Below are positions 34,972 to 44,220 of a DNA stretch of 64,000 bases, piece after piece (positions within the stretch are counted from its first letter, which is position 1; every line of letters starts with the position of its first letter). Below the pieces are notes generated by a model that saw only the letters and a program-made list of their open reading frames with translations, was not told the DNA's origin and made no database searches. The DNA lies in contig NZ_CP041238.1 of the NCBI RefSeq assembly GCF_013488225.1, positions 149,501 to 213,500 on the forward strand, read 5' to 3'. The position numbers and the translations under genes were made by a program. This DNA comes from Sinorhizobium mexicanum (lineage in GTDB: Bacteria; Pseudomonadota; Alphaproteobacteria; Rhizobiales; Rhizobiaceae).

Positions 34972-36109
34972 ATTGCGGGACGCTCAATTGGCGCCGGCCG
35001 GCGAAACCGACCTATGCCGACCGGCTGGGATAAGAGCCATGGAGCGCGGCGACGTCCCCACGATCGGCAAGCTGTTCAACAAGGTTTTCCGCAACATCGA
35101 CTGTGAGCCCGGAGACGAACTCGGACGGTACCTGGAAACCGTCTTCTTCGGCAGCCCCCATTATACGCCGGCGTGCGGCAGCGTCCTCCACGAGAATGGC
35201 GCAGGTGACATCGACAGCGCGATCCTTGCGGTTCCCATCGAATTCATGGTTCACGGCCGCCCGACTATCGCCCGGCTTCTCTGCGCCTTCATGGCGGACG
35301 GCAAAGCCGGAGCAGCGGGTGCGGCGCGTCTTGCCCGCATGATGCGCGCGGCGCGCCAGGACATGTGTTTTTCGGACAGTTCGTCCCCGGTGAGCGCCGA
35401 TCACTGGGTTGCCGGCGGGGGCGTCGTCCTGCCTATCCAGAGCCTCGAATGGCGACGCTCGTTTCGGCCTTTCGTCGCGGGTGCCGTCCTTGCGAGCCGA
35501 CGCGCTCCCCTGCTGCGGTCGCGTGGCGTCATCGGCGTGCTTTCATTGGCGGATAACGCGCTGCGTTGGCGGAGGCCGTCGACGAAACCCACTCCGGTGC
35601 CGGGATTTGAGACGAGGCCGGCTAGTCTCGAGGAGTTCCACCGTTGCGTGGGACCGATGCTTGAGCGCTTTTCGGTTCGTCCCACCTGGTCGAAATCCGA
35701 ATTCGATTGGCTCGCCGGCGTTGCCTCGTTGAACAGGAGCCTCGGGGCGCTGCAATGCAGGACGGTGACGTGTGAAGGCGGACGGACCGTTGGCGCATTC
35801 CTATTTTTCGGCAAAGAGAACGGGATCGCCAATGTGCTGAACGTGATTTGCGACGCGGGAAGCGAATTCGACGTCACTGCCGAAATGTTCGCCTCACTCG
35901 ATCGCGAAGGTTATGCCGCCGCCATCGGCATGGCACAGCCGTTCCTGATGAATGCCATCTCGCGCCAGCGATGGCTGTCCTTCCGCCACCGGGGGTATTT
36001 CTGCATGGTCACGCGCCACGCCGACCTCATGGAAGCGGCATTGCGCAATGACATCTATATCGGCGGCCTCGCCTCGGAGAGTTGGAGCAGGCTGCTTACG
36101 GATTTCTAG
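34961..36109 (+). CDS. GNAT-fold acyltransferase-like protein (paralogue B)
   Basis: A 382-residue paralogue of the minus-strand protein at 31591-32703. Both have a GNAT-like start (here AMERGDVPTIGKLFNKVFRN), a middle with CFSDSSSP in place of the LSFSETASE block, and a similar last segment ending in GGLASESWSRLL. The gene begins 11 bases before the flippase stop, so it is made with the flippase. An acyl or amino-acyl transfer to the glycan repeat unit is the obvious guess; no substrate can be read from the sequence. Confidence 0.75.
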   Translation: MKAELRDAQLAPAGETDLCRPAGIRAMERGDVPTIGKLFNKVFRNIDCEPGDELGRYLETVFFGSPHYTPACGSVLHENGAGDIDSAILAVPIEFMVHGRPTIARLLCAFMADGKAGAAGAARLARMMRAARQDMCFSDSSSPVSADHWVAGGGVVLPIQSLEWRRSFRPFVAGAVLASRRAPLLRSRGVIGVLSLADNALRWRRPSTKPTPVPGFETRPASLEEFHRCVGPMLERFSVRPTWSKSEFDWLAGVASLNRSLGALQCRTVTCEGGRTVGAFLFFGKENGIANVLNVICDAGSEFDVTAEMFASLDREGYAAAIGMAQPFLMNAISRQRWLSFRHRGYFCMVTRHADLMEAALRNDIYIGGLASESWSRLLTDF

Positions 36110-36279
36110 AGCGGATGGCGAAGGGTTTGCGGTTCGGCGCCTATAACACCGCGGAAGGTTACCGCCTGCAAGCTGTACTTAACGGAATATTCACCCTGCC
36201 AGCCTAGTTCTTAGCAATGGATGCGGGGTACGCAGGACGCTTTTTGCTGGCTTCAAGGGCATGCGTGGGGAAAGAACGG

Positions 36280-37899
36280 ATGTATCGGCGGAGCGAGCCC
36301 GAGGAACAAGGATTACGCCTGCAGACACGATATCGGCGGCTTCGCTCCGGCGAAGGCTCGCTGCTTGATCTCGTGCCCACTCCGGAGGAGGAGGACGCGA
36401 TCCTTCCCGAAGACAGCGGGCCCGAAGACCGCAAGTCTTCGCTCCGGGCCGTGAATTTTCCGCCGCCTCCACCGGCCCCGACCGCCCGGGAACCGGTACA
36501 GCCGACCGTTGGCGAATGGCTCCCTCGTCTTCAGCTCATCGGCGAGATCGGCATCGAGGACGTGATCCTGTGGCTACGCGACGGGATGCGCTGGATCGCC
36601 ATTGCCGTCGTCCTTTGCGTTGCCGCCGCTCTTGCCTATGCGCTGATGGCGTCGCCGCGATATACCGTCTATACCGACATCGTCGTCGATCCGTCCAATC
36701 TCAACGTTGTCAGCGATGACGTCTTCACCAGCAACCCCCAGCGCGACGCGCAACTGCTGGAGGTCGAAAGCAAGCTCAGGATTCTCACGTCGCGCAACGT
36801 TTTGGCGCGCGTCATAGACAAGCTGCAGCTGACGAAGGATGTCGAGTTCGTCAAACCGTCCCCGCTGGATTTTATGAAGAACCTGCTCTTGTCGGATCAG
36901 GAGGAAGCGGCCGACAAGCACCTTGCGGCGCTGCGTGCTCTCACGGAGCGGGTCGAGGCACGGCGGGAGGAGCGCTCCTTCGTTGTCGTCATGAAGGTCT
37001 GGAGCGAAGAACCGGAAAAGGCCGTCGTCCTGTCGGATGCGATCGTCGAAGCCTTTGAAACAGAACTTTTCCAATCGGCCGCGGAAAGCGCCGGCCGTGT
37101 CGCCCAGAACCTGAACGCCCGTCTCGACGAACTGCGCCGCAACGTGACCGAGGCCGAGAAGAAGGTCGAGGACTTCCGCCGCGCGAGTGGGCTGCAGTCG
37201 AGCAACGGCGAGCTCGTCAGCAACCAGCTTTCCAGCGAGCTCAACACCCAGGTCCTGGCCGCGCAGCAGGGCTTCATCCAGGCGGAAACCCGCTACAAGC
37301 AGATGAGCGCAGCCATCGCCGAGAAGCAGACGGCGAGCGCTTCGGTCTTCGAATCCGCCAACATGACGAACCTGCGGCAGCAGTATAATGCGCTGCAGCA
37401 GCAGATCGGCTCGATGCGGCTGATCTACGGCGAAAGGCACCCGCGCCTCGTTTCGACGCGCTCCGAACGGACGACGCTGGAAGCGGCCATGGACGAGGAA
37501 GCCCGGCGCATCCTGGAGCGCGCGAAGGCCGATTTCGACAGGGAGAAATCCGCGCTCGACACGCTGCGCGACAAGGCACGCGCCGAGAAATCGAATGTCT
37601 TCACCGACAACGAGGCCCAGGTGCAGCTGCGCGACCTGGAGCGCGACGCGCGGGCAAAGGCGGCGATCTATGAAACGCACCTCGCTCGCGCCCAACAGAT
37701 CACCGAGCGCCAGCAGATCGACGCGACCAACGTCCGCGTCATCTCGCGCGCGATGCCGCCGAATTCCCGAACCTGGCCGCCCCGGACGCTCATCCTCCTG
37801 ATTGCCGGTGGCGTAGCGGGACTCTTCATCGGCGTGGCCGCCGCGCTGGCCCTCGGCCTGTGGAAGTATGTTCGCGGCCCGCGGCCGGCGGCCGGATAA
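36280..37899 (+). CDS. Wzz/GumC-type polysaccharide co-polymerase without tyrosine-kinase domain
   Basis: A 539-residue inner-membrane protein. A charged, proline-rich cytoplasmic N-terminus of about 100 residues (including a PPPPPAP stretch) precedes a first membrane helix at about 105-123. A long periplasmic part with coiled-coil heptads (about 290-490) follows, then a second helix near the C-terminus. Such proteins set chain length and help form the export channel. The C-terminal BY-kinase found in many rhizobial ExoP relatives is absent. The ATG at 36280 follows GGGGAAAG; an ATG at 36217 has no ribosome site. Confidence 0.88.
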   Translation: MYRRSEPEEQGLRLQTRYRRLRSGEGSLLDLVPTPEEEDAILPEDSGPEDRKSSLRAVNFPPPPPAPTAREPVQPTVGEWLPRLQLIGEIGIEDVILWLRDGMRWIAIAVVLCVAAALAYALMASPRYTVYTDIVVDPSNLNVVSDDVFTSNPQRDAQLLEVESKLRILTSRNVLARVIDKLQLTKDVEFVKPSPLDFMKNLLLSDQEEAADKHLAALRALTERVEARREERSFVVVMKVWSEEPEKAVVLSDAIVEAFETELFQSAAESAGRVAQNLNARLDELRRNVTEAEKKVEDFRRASGLQSSNGELVSNQLSSELNTQVLAAQQGFIQAETRYKQMSAAIAEKQTASASVFESANMTNLRQQYNALQQQIGSMRLIYGERHPRLVSTRSERTTLEAAMDEEARRILERAKADFDREKSALDTLRDKARAEKSNVFTDNEAQVQLRDLERDARAKAAIYETHLARAQQITERQQIDATNVRVISRAMPPNSRTWPPRTLILLIAGGVAGLFIGVAAALALGLWKYVRGPRPAAG

Positions 37900-37913
37900 A
37901 GGGAGCCGCAGGC

Positions 37914-39245
37914 ATGAGCAGTGCCGCCCACAGCGAGGACCGGTCCACGCAGGCCCGGATGGCGGCCGCCGGGACCTTTCTGTTCATGGCGATGTTCCTG
38001 TTCCTGTGGATCTCGATCGACCCCTTTGTCGACCTCACGGGCGAGGCGATCCTGGATCCCTCTGCCGGCAATTCCAGCCGGTTGAATCAGATTGTATCGC
38101 TGGCTCTCTTCGCCGGGACGCTTTGTTACGGCGTGCTTCATCCGATGCGGAATGTCATCTTGCAGCCGCGCCTCCTTTTGGCCGTCCTGTTTACGTGGTT
38201 TCTTCTCACCTCGGTCATTTCCGCGCATCCGGTCCTCGGCATCAAGGGCGTCGTTCTGAGCGTGATGATGGCGGTGAATGCCAGTATCTATCTGTTGATG
38301 CCGGACTCGGAACGGCATTTCGCCAAGATGCTCGGGATAGGCACGCTCGTCATGCTGGCTGTTGCCTATTACGGCATCCTTTTCAAGCCGTCGCTTGCCA
38401 TCCACCAGGCCTCGGAACTGCGTGAACCGATGAACGCCGGATTGTGGCGAGGCCACTTTCCGCACAAGAACAGCGCCGCCGCCGCGATGGTGCTTGGCGC
38501 CTTCTTCGGTTTCTTCGTCATGAATACCTGGTCGCGCCTCGCCGGCATCGTGATCATTGCGCTGTCCTGCGTCTTTCTCGTCCACACCGGTGGCAAGACC
38601 TCGACGGCGATGCTTCCCGGGATATTGATCCTCGCGTGGCTTTTCGAGCATGCCCGTTTTATGCGCATCCCGATCGCCGTTGGCGGTGTCGGGCTCTTCA
38701 ATCTCTTCGCCGTGGGTTCGGCCGTCTTCATTCCGCTCGGCGAATTCATTAGCCGGCTTGGCATTGACGCGACGTTTACAAACCGCGCCGATATCTGGCG
38801 CTTCGCCTTCTCGGCGCTGGCGGAGCATCCGTTGCTTGGCTACGGCTTCAGGGCGTTCTGGCAGACGGAAGAACTGGTCTACAGCGGCGGGTCGGTTGAG
38901 ACGTGGGCCGTCGCCGCGGCCAACGGGCATAATTCCTACCTCGATGTCGCGTTGATGAGCGGATTTCCCGGGCTGATCCTGACCTTGATCTGGGTCATTC
39001 TGCTGCCGCTCCGCGACATCTCCCGGATCGCTCCGGACTGCGAGCATGCACACCTCACGCGGCTCTTCATTCGCATCTGGCTTTACACGATTTTCCATGC
39101 CGGCCTCGAGACGCTGTTCTTCGAGGGCGGAAACCTCATCTGGTTCACATTCATGTTCGCGCTCTATGGTCTGCATCTCCAGTCCTCCGCGGTGTTGAAG
39201 GTCGATCGGCAACCGGTGAAAAGGAGCACGATGGCGCATGCCTGA
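37914..39245 (+). CDS. O-antigen polymerase/ligase family membrane protein (Wzy-like)
   Basis: A 443-residue protein with about ten hydrophobic helices. The Wzy_C-type periplasmic loop region includes RLGIDATFTNRADIWRFAFSAL and HPLLGYGFRAFW. It would join repeat units in the periplasm, or ligate them to lipid. A GGGAG precedes the ATG 14 bases after the co-polymerase stop. The deacetylase gene starts 8 bases before its end. Confidence 0.87.
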   Translation: MSSAAHSEDRSTQARMAAAGTFLFMAMFLFLWISIDPFVDLTGEAILDPSAGNSSRLNQIVSLALFAGTLCYGVLHPMRNVILQPRLLLAVLFTWFLLTSVISAHPVLGIKGVVLSVMMAVNASIYLLMPDSERHFAKMLGIGTLVMLAVAYYGILFKPSLAIHQASELREPMNAGLWRGHFPHKNSAAAAMVLGAFFGFFVMNTWSRLAGIVIIALSCVFLVHTGGKTSTAMLPGILILAWLFEHARFMRIPIAVGGVGLFNLFAVGSAVFIPLGEFISRLGIDATFTNRADIWRFAFSALAEHPLLGYGFRAFWQTEELVYSGGSVETWAVAAANGHNSYLDVALMSGFPGLILTLIWVILLPLRDISRIAPDCEHAHLTRLFIRIWLYTIFHAGLETLFFEGGNLIWFTFMFALYGLHLQSSAVLKVDRQPVKRSTMAHA

Positions 39246-39999
39246 GATCGCACGGAAGATCGACGGGCTGGTCGACCGATTGGCAAACCGGCTGATCTGG
39301 CGCTTTGGCCGGCAACGGCGCAGGCTGGGAACGGCAGTGCCGCTCGTCTCCTTCACCTTCGACGACGTTCCCGACAGTGCGCTCGAGCACGGGGCAGCCA
39401 TTCTGGAGCGGCACGGCGTCCGTGGTACCTTCTACATCGCCGGCGGGCTTGCTTCTCAGGTGGAGCCGGATCGAACGCTGATTTCCCCGGCCGGCTGTGG
39501 CGAGCTATTGGCTCGCGGGCACGAAATCGGCTGCCACACTTTCGCGCACAGCCGGATGCGGGACATGTCCGGTGCCGCCCTTGGCCGGGATCTCGACCGC
39601 AATGCGGCCTATCTCGAAGGCGTCGGCGCGGTCACCGCCCCGGCAAATTTCGCTTTTCCGTACAATGCAGCCTGGCCACTCGCGCGTTCGGAGCTTCGCA
39701 GGCGCTATCGTACCTGCCGTGCGGGCGGCGAGGCCATCAATCGCGGACTGGTGGACCCGTTGATGCTCAAGGCCGTGGAGATCCGCCAGCCCGAGCAGCA
39801 TTCGCGCGCGCTGACGCACTGGATAGACGACGTCGTCGAGCGTCCCGGCTGGCTCGTCTTCTTCACCCACGACATTGCGCCGTCGCCGACGCCCTATGGC
39901 TGCACCCCCGAAACCTTCGACCATCTGGTCTGCTATGCGGTCGGCAAGGGATGTGAGGTGCTTCCGGTCGATCGTGTGCTCGACCGGATCAACTGGTGA
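39238..39999 (+). CDS. Polysaccharide deacetylase family protein (NodB-homology domain)
   Basis: A 253-residue protein with the NodB fold. Motif 1 is SFTFDDVPDS, with the catalytic Asp and the metal-binding Asp. Motif 2 is GCHTFAHSRM, with the two metal-binding His. A late VFFTHDIAP carries another conserved His. No signal peptide is clear, so it may act on the cytoplasmic face, on lipid-linked or nucleotide sugars. It overlaps the polymerase gene by 8 bases. Confidence 0.87.
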   Translation: MPEIARKIDGLVDRLANRLIWRFGRQRRRLGTAVPLVSFTFDDVPDSALEHGAAILERHGVRGTFYIAGGLASQVEPDRTLISPAGCGELLARGHEIGCHTFAHSRMRDMSGAALGRDLDRNAAYLEGVGAVTAPANFAFPYNAAWPLARSELRRRYRTCRAGGEAINRGLVDPLMLKAVEIRQPEQHSRALTHWIDDVVERPGWLVFFTHDIAPSPTPYGCTPETFDHLVCYAVGKGCEVLPVDRVLDRINW

Positions 40000-40008
40000 G
40001 GTGCGCGC

Positions 40009-41253
40009 GTGGCGGGCTTTGCAGATGCCGGCAAAAAGTTGCTGGCGATCAACAACTACTTCTACCGCCGCGGTGGCGCGGAGACGGTCTTTTTCGACCA
40101 CATGGCCATGTTCGCAGAGATCGGCTGGGATGTGGTGCCGTTCGCCATGCGGCACGATCGCAACGAAGCCTCGCCCTGGTCGGACTATTTCGTATCGGAG
40201 ATCGAATACGGCCGGCAGACGGGCTTGCTGCGAAAGGTCTCTCAGGCCGCGAGCGTCATTTATTCCCTGGAGGCGCAACGCAACATCGGCCGGCTCATCG
40301 AGCGGGTGCGGCCGTCGGTCGCCCACGCCCACAATGTCTATCACCATCTGTCGCCGGCAATCTTCTCGACGCTGAAATCCGCCGACATTCCGGTGGTGAT
40401 GACCGTTCACGATCTGAAGCTCGCCTGTCCGTCCTACAAGATGCTCCGTGATGGAAAGGTCTGCGAGGACTGCAGCGGCGGGCGAATCTACAACGTGCTG
40501 CGCCATCGTTGCGTCAAGGACTCCGTATCGCTCAGCGCCGTTGTACTCGCCGAAACCATGCTGCATCGCCTGCTCGGTCTATACCGCGACAAGGTGGATC
40601 GGCTCGTGGTGCCCAGCCGGTTCTACCTGGAAAAGCTCGTCGAATGGAACTGGCCGCGTGAAAAGATGGTCCACATCCCGAACTTCGTCGATGTCGAACA
40701 GTATCGCGACGACTGGCAGGAGGGGAACTATTTCGTCTTTGCCGGCCGGATTGCTCCGGAAAAAGGCCTTGCGACGCTGATCCGAGCCGTTGCCCTTTCA
40801 AGACAGCGGCTGGTCATCGCCGGTACCGGACCTGAGGAAGCAGCCCTTCGGCAGCTTGCGGCGGAACTCGGCGCGGACGTGAGCTTCGCCGGCTATCTTT
40901 CGGGGCAGGATCTGCATCGCCTGATCGGCCAGTCCCTGGCGCTCGTGCTTCCCTCCGAATGGTACGAGAACGCTCCGGTCAGCATTCTCGAGACCTATGC
41001 CCTCGGACGCCCGGTTATCGGCGCGGCGATCGGCGGTATTCCGGAGATGGTGAAGGAAGGCGAGACCGGCCTGCTGGCGACATCCGGCGATGTCGAAGAT
41101 CTCGCCAGCGCCTTGAACGCCATGGCCGCTCTTGCCCCTGCCGTTCGCGCGCAAATGGGTGCGGCGGGTCGGGCCTGGATCGCCAGCGAGTTCTCCGCGG
41201 CGGCCTATCGCGCCAGGACGCTCGACCTCTACGCAGCGCTTGGAGTCGCCTAA
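40009..41253 (+). CDS. Glycosyltransferase, GT4 family
   Basis: A 414-residue GT-B enzyme starting at GTG. It has the N-terminal donor/acceptor loop NNYFYRRGGAETVFF, a C-terminal FAGRIAPEKGLATLIRAV and the EX7E-type nucleotide-sugar site around NAPVSILETYALGRPVIG. Two cysteine pairs near DGKVCEDCSGGRIYNVLRHRC may bind a metal or form a lid. It adds one sugar to the lipid-linked repeat; donor unknown. Confidence 0.88.
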   Translation: MAGFADAGKKLLAINNYFYRRGGAETVFFDHMAMFAEIGWDVVPFAMRHDRNEASPWSDYFVSEIEYGRQTGLLRKVSQAASVIYSLEAQRNIGRLIERVRPSVAHAHNVYHHLSPAIFSTLKSADIPVVMTVHDLKLACPSYKMLRDGKVCEDCSGGRIYNVLRHRCVKDSVSLSAVVLAETMLHRLLGLYRDKVDRLVVPSRFYLEKLVEWNWPREKMVHIPNFVDVEQYRDDWQEGNYFVFAGRIAPEKGLATLIRAVALSRQRLVIAGTGPEEAALRQLAAELGADVSFAGYLSGQDLHRLIGQSLALVLPSEWYENAPVSILETYALGRPVIGAAIGGIPEMVKEGETGLLATSGDVEDLASALNAMAALAPAVRAQMGAAGRAWIASEFSAAAYRARTLDLYAALGVA

Positions 41254-41431
41254 AAAGCCGAAACAGGTTCCACAAGCGCGACGGGTGATGTTGGCTGCAA
41301 CAGCGTCCGCCCCATGCTGCGCAAGCGTTTGATTTTCGCGCATTTCCTTCGAAGTTTAAGGAATTTCTTACGGAGGGCGTAGGTGCTTGCGGTGCATAAG
41401 CCGGCAAGGGAAATCCCTGGGGCCGACAACC

Positions 41432-42676
41432 ATGAGCAGAAAGTCCGAAGTCTCGAGAAACCGGCTGGTGCAGTCGAGCGCCTTGCCGCGCGCGCACAGC
41501 ATGCCCGCCGGTCTTCCGGAGGAAGTCGCGAGCATTCCCCGGCCCGCGGCCGGCCGGCGTGACCGGCGGCGCGTGGTAATGCTCGGCTTGCGCGGCATCC
41601 CGAACGTCCAGGGCGGCGTCGAGAAGCATGTCGAGATGCTCGCGGGCAAGCTCGTGGAGCATGGTTGGGACGCCGACGTCATCGGACGCCGCCACTACCT
41701 TCAGAAGCCGTCGTCGTTCTCCTGGAACGGAATTCGCGTCTTTCCGCTCTGGGCACCGCGCCTGATGGCGTTGGAAGCCTTCGTGCACACGTTCGTGGGC
41801 GTCTGTTTCGCGGCTCTGCGCCGACCCGACATCCTGCATATCCACGCTATCGGACCGGCGCTCCTTGTGCCCGTGGCGAGACTTCTCGGCATGAAGGTGG
41901 TGGTCACCCACCATGGCTACGACTACGACCGACAGAAATGGGGTGGCTTCGCCAAGCGCATGTTGCGTCTCGGGGAGTTCATGGGCATGCGCCTCTCTCA
42001 CGGCCGCATCGCGGTTTCGAAGGAGATCGTTCACGCCATGGGCGAGCGCCACAGGGCAGCCGTGACCTTTGTCCCGAACGGGGTCGCCGTTTCGCCCTTC
42101 CGCGGCGACACCGGCATCCTCGATGAGTTCGCGCTGGAGCCGCGCCGATACATTCTTCTGGCCGCCCGGCTTGTTCCGGAAAAACGCCAGACCGACCTGA
42201 TCCAGGCGTTCGCAAAGGTGGGCAACGGCGAATTCAAGCTCGTGCTCGCCGGCGACGGGGAATTCGAGACGCCTTACGTTCAGCAGGTGAGGGCGATGGC
42301 CGCAAATGTCGGGGGCGTCGTTCTGGCCGGCTTTCAGACCGGCGACCGGCTGGCTGAACTCTTCGCCAACGCCGCCCTCTTCGTGCTGCCTTCCAGCCAC
42401 GAAGGCATGCCGATTGCGCTCCTCGAGGCGATGGCCCATGGCCTGCCAGTGCTGGCGAGCGACATCGTCGCCAATCGCGAGCTGGACCTTCCTTCCGACG
42501 ACTATTTTCCGTTGGGCGATATCGACGCGCTTGCGACCGCGATCGGCAGCAAGATTGCCAACCCTCCGAGCGAGGAGCAGGTCCTTTCGAAGATCAGGCA
42601 TGCGGAGCTGACCTATAGCTGGACGGGCGTCGCCGCAAAGACGCTTGCGGTATACGGTGCACTGCTGTCGAAATAG
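41432..42676 (+). CDS. Glycosyltransferase, GT4 family
   Basis: A GT-B enzyme of about 414 residues. The glycine-rich start is LGLRGIPNVQGGVEKHVE, followed by VTHHGYDYDRQKWG and the EX7E region SHEGMPIALLEAMAHGLPVL. It resembles rhizobial EPS glycosyltransferases that use UDP-hexoses. The start is uncertain: ATG at 41432 has only a weak ribosome site, while a TTG at 41387 follows GGAGG. A gap of about 180 bases separates it from the previous gene. Confidence 0.85.
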   Translation: MSRKSEVSRNRLVQSSALPRAHSMPAGLPEEVASIPRPAAGRRDRRRVVMLGLRGIPNVQGGVEKHVEMLAGKLVEHGWDADVIGRRHYLQKPSSFSWNGIRVFPLWAPRLMALEAFVHTFVGVCFAALRRPDILHIHAIGPALLVPVARLLGMKVVVTHHGYDYDRQKWGGFAKRMLRLGEFMGMRLSHGRIAVSKEIVHAMGERHRAAVTFVPNGVAVSPFRGDTGILDEFALEPRRYILLAARLVPEKRQTDLIQAFAKVGNGEFKLVLAGDGEFETPYVQQVRAMAANVGGVVLAGFQTGDRLAELFANAALFVLPSSHEGMPIALLEAMAHGLPVLASDIVANRELDLPSDDYFPLGDIDALATAIGSKIANPPSEEQVLSKIRHAELTYSWTGVAAKTLAVYGALLSK

Positions 42677-42774
42677 GCCGGGTCCTCCCCCGGTTTGCTG
42701 CAACGTTCGCCACGGTGCACCTCATCCTCGGTACCGCGAGGCAGAAGACTGGTCACGACGATTTGGATTGACGC

Positions 42775-43134
42775 ATGAACCTCAGACGCATCGCATCGTT
42801 GCTCGCATGGTTGCTGTTAGGAGTGATCGCCTATTCGACGCTGTCTCCGATCGGCATGCGCCCCCATATCGGCACGTGGGTGCATGTCGAAAGGTTCGGC
42901 GCTTTCGGCTTCCTCGGCCTCCTGTTCATGATCGGCTATCCGGGACGTTTACCGGTTGTCATTGCGATCGTGCTTGCCACGGCAGTCGGGTTCGAACTGC
43001 TGCAGATCCTGTCCATGGATCGTCACGCTCGCTTTGAAGATCTTGCGGTCAAGGTCGCGGGCGGCGGTTGTGGCATTGCGGCAGGGTGGTTCCTGGCCCG
43101 GCAGTGGCCGCGCTTGCTGAACCGGGCGCCGTGA
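42775..43134 (+). CDS. VanZ-like small membrane protein
   Basis: A 119-residue protein with four hydrophobic helices. The VanZ-family features are an early YSTLSP, a middle HVERFGAFGFLGLLF and a late ELLQILSMDRHARFEDLAVKVAGG. The family occurs in polysaccharide loci, but its biochemical role is not settled. It lies between glycosyltransferase genes. Confidence 0.75.
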   Translation: MNLRRIASLLAWLLLGVIAYSTLSPIGMRPHIGTWVHVERFGAFGFLGLLFMIGYPGRLPVVIAIVLATAVGFELLQILSMDRHARFEDLAVKVAGGGCGIAAGWFLARQWPRLLNRAP

Positions 43135-43221
43135 ATAAACCAAAACTCAAATTATCCCGGCTAGAAACGGTTGCTGGACGCTCTTGCGGTTGCGACACCC
43201 TGCCGACATCTGGGGGCTCTT

Positions 43222-44220
43222 TTGACAATATCCGTCATCATCAAGACCTTGAATGAAGAGAAGCGGATCGCCGCGACGATCGAAAGCGTCGTTGCGGCGC
43301 TGGCGGGCAAAGAAGGTGAAATCATCGTTGCCGACAGCGGATCGACTGATCGAACCGTGGAGATCGCCTCGCAATATCCGGTCACGATCGCGCAGATCGT
43401 CCCGCCGGCGCTTCCGAGCTGTGGCATCGGGCCGCAACTCGGTTTCCAATATTCCCGACACGCCTTCGTCTGCCTGATGGATGGCGACATGCTGCTGGAT
43501 GCTGGATTTCTCGACGAGGCGATCGCCTTCCTCGCGGAAAATCTCTCGGTTGCCGGTGTCACCGGCCACGTGGAGGAGATGCTCGTTTCCAACCTGGAAT
43601 TCGCACGGCGCGTGAAACGCAACGCGCCCGAGAACCGTATCGGCCCGATCGATCGCATGAATGGCGGCGGCATCTATCGGCGCGCCGCGATTGAGGATGT
43701 CGGCTATCTCTCGGACCGGAATCTTCACGGTTACGAGGAGTTCGAGCTCGGTGTGCGGCTTCGAAGCGCCGGATGGGGGCTCCATCGTCTCGATCGTCGC
43801 TTCGTCCAGCATTTCGGTCACACCGTCAATTCCTACCGGCTGCTCGTCCGCCGCTGGAAGAGCAAATATCTTTACGGCATCGGCGAATTGCTGCGCGCCT
43901 CCCTCGGCAAGCCCTATTTCCTTCAGGTGCTGCGGGAACTGCCGGAACTGAAGCTGTGGGCCTTCGTCTATCTCTGGTGGGCGCTGTCGCTCGGCCTGGT
44001 CCTGTTCCTGTCAGACAAGGGCATGGCGATGGCCGCGGTCTCAGCCATGTTTGCAGCCGTTGTCCTCGTGGTCAGCCTCAAGAAGCGCGGCCTCGGCATG
44101 GGCCTTTATACCGTCGTTGCCTGGTTCTTCCATGCTGCCGCCCTGCCCGTCGGATTGCTCCGGTCGCGGTTGAAGCCGGCCGCCCCGATCGAGAGCAGAA
44201 TTCTCGGCAAGCCCGCATGA
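43222..44220 (+). CDS. Glycosyltransferase, GT2 family, membrane-anchored
   Basis: About 332 residues. The GT-A domain starts ISVIIKTLNEEKRIAATIES, has ADSGSTDRT and a DGDM metal-binding motif, and is followed by C-terminal membrane helices. I place the start at the TTG at 43222 because GGGGG lies 6 bases upstream and the protein then begins at the usual point; a TTG at 43171 would add 17 residues. The hydrolase gene overlaps its stop by 4 bases. Confidence 0.85.
   Translation: MTISVIIKTLNEEKRIAATIESVVAALAGKEGEIIVADSGSTDRTVEIASQYPVTIAQIVPPALPSCGIGPQLGFQYSRHAFVCLMDGDMLLDAGFLDEAIAFLAENLSVAGVTGHVEEMLVSNLEFARRVKRNAPENRIGPIDRMNGGGIYRRAAIEDVGYLSDRNLHGYEEFELGVRLRSAGWGLHRLDRRFVQHFGHTVNSYRLLVRRWKSKYLYGIGELLRASLGKPYFLQVLRELPELKLWAFVYLWWALSLGLVLFLSDKGMAMAAVSAMFAAVVLVVSLKKRGLGMGLYTVVAWFFHAAALPVGLLRSRLKPAAPIESRILGKPA

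Noticed and set aside
37668..39401. 577-codon minus-strand frame opposite the polymerase gene
   Set aside because: Low-complexity charged composition with no domain; spans three well-supported plus-strand genes.
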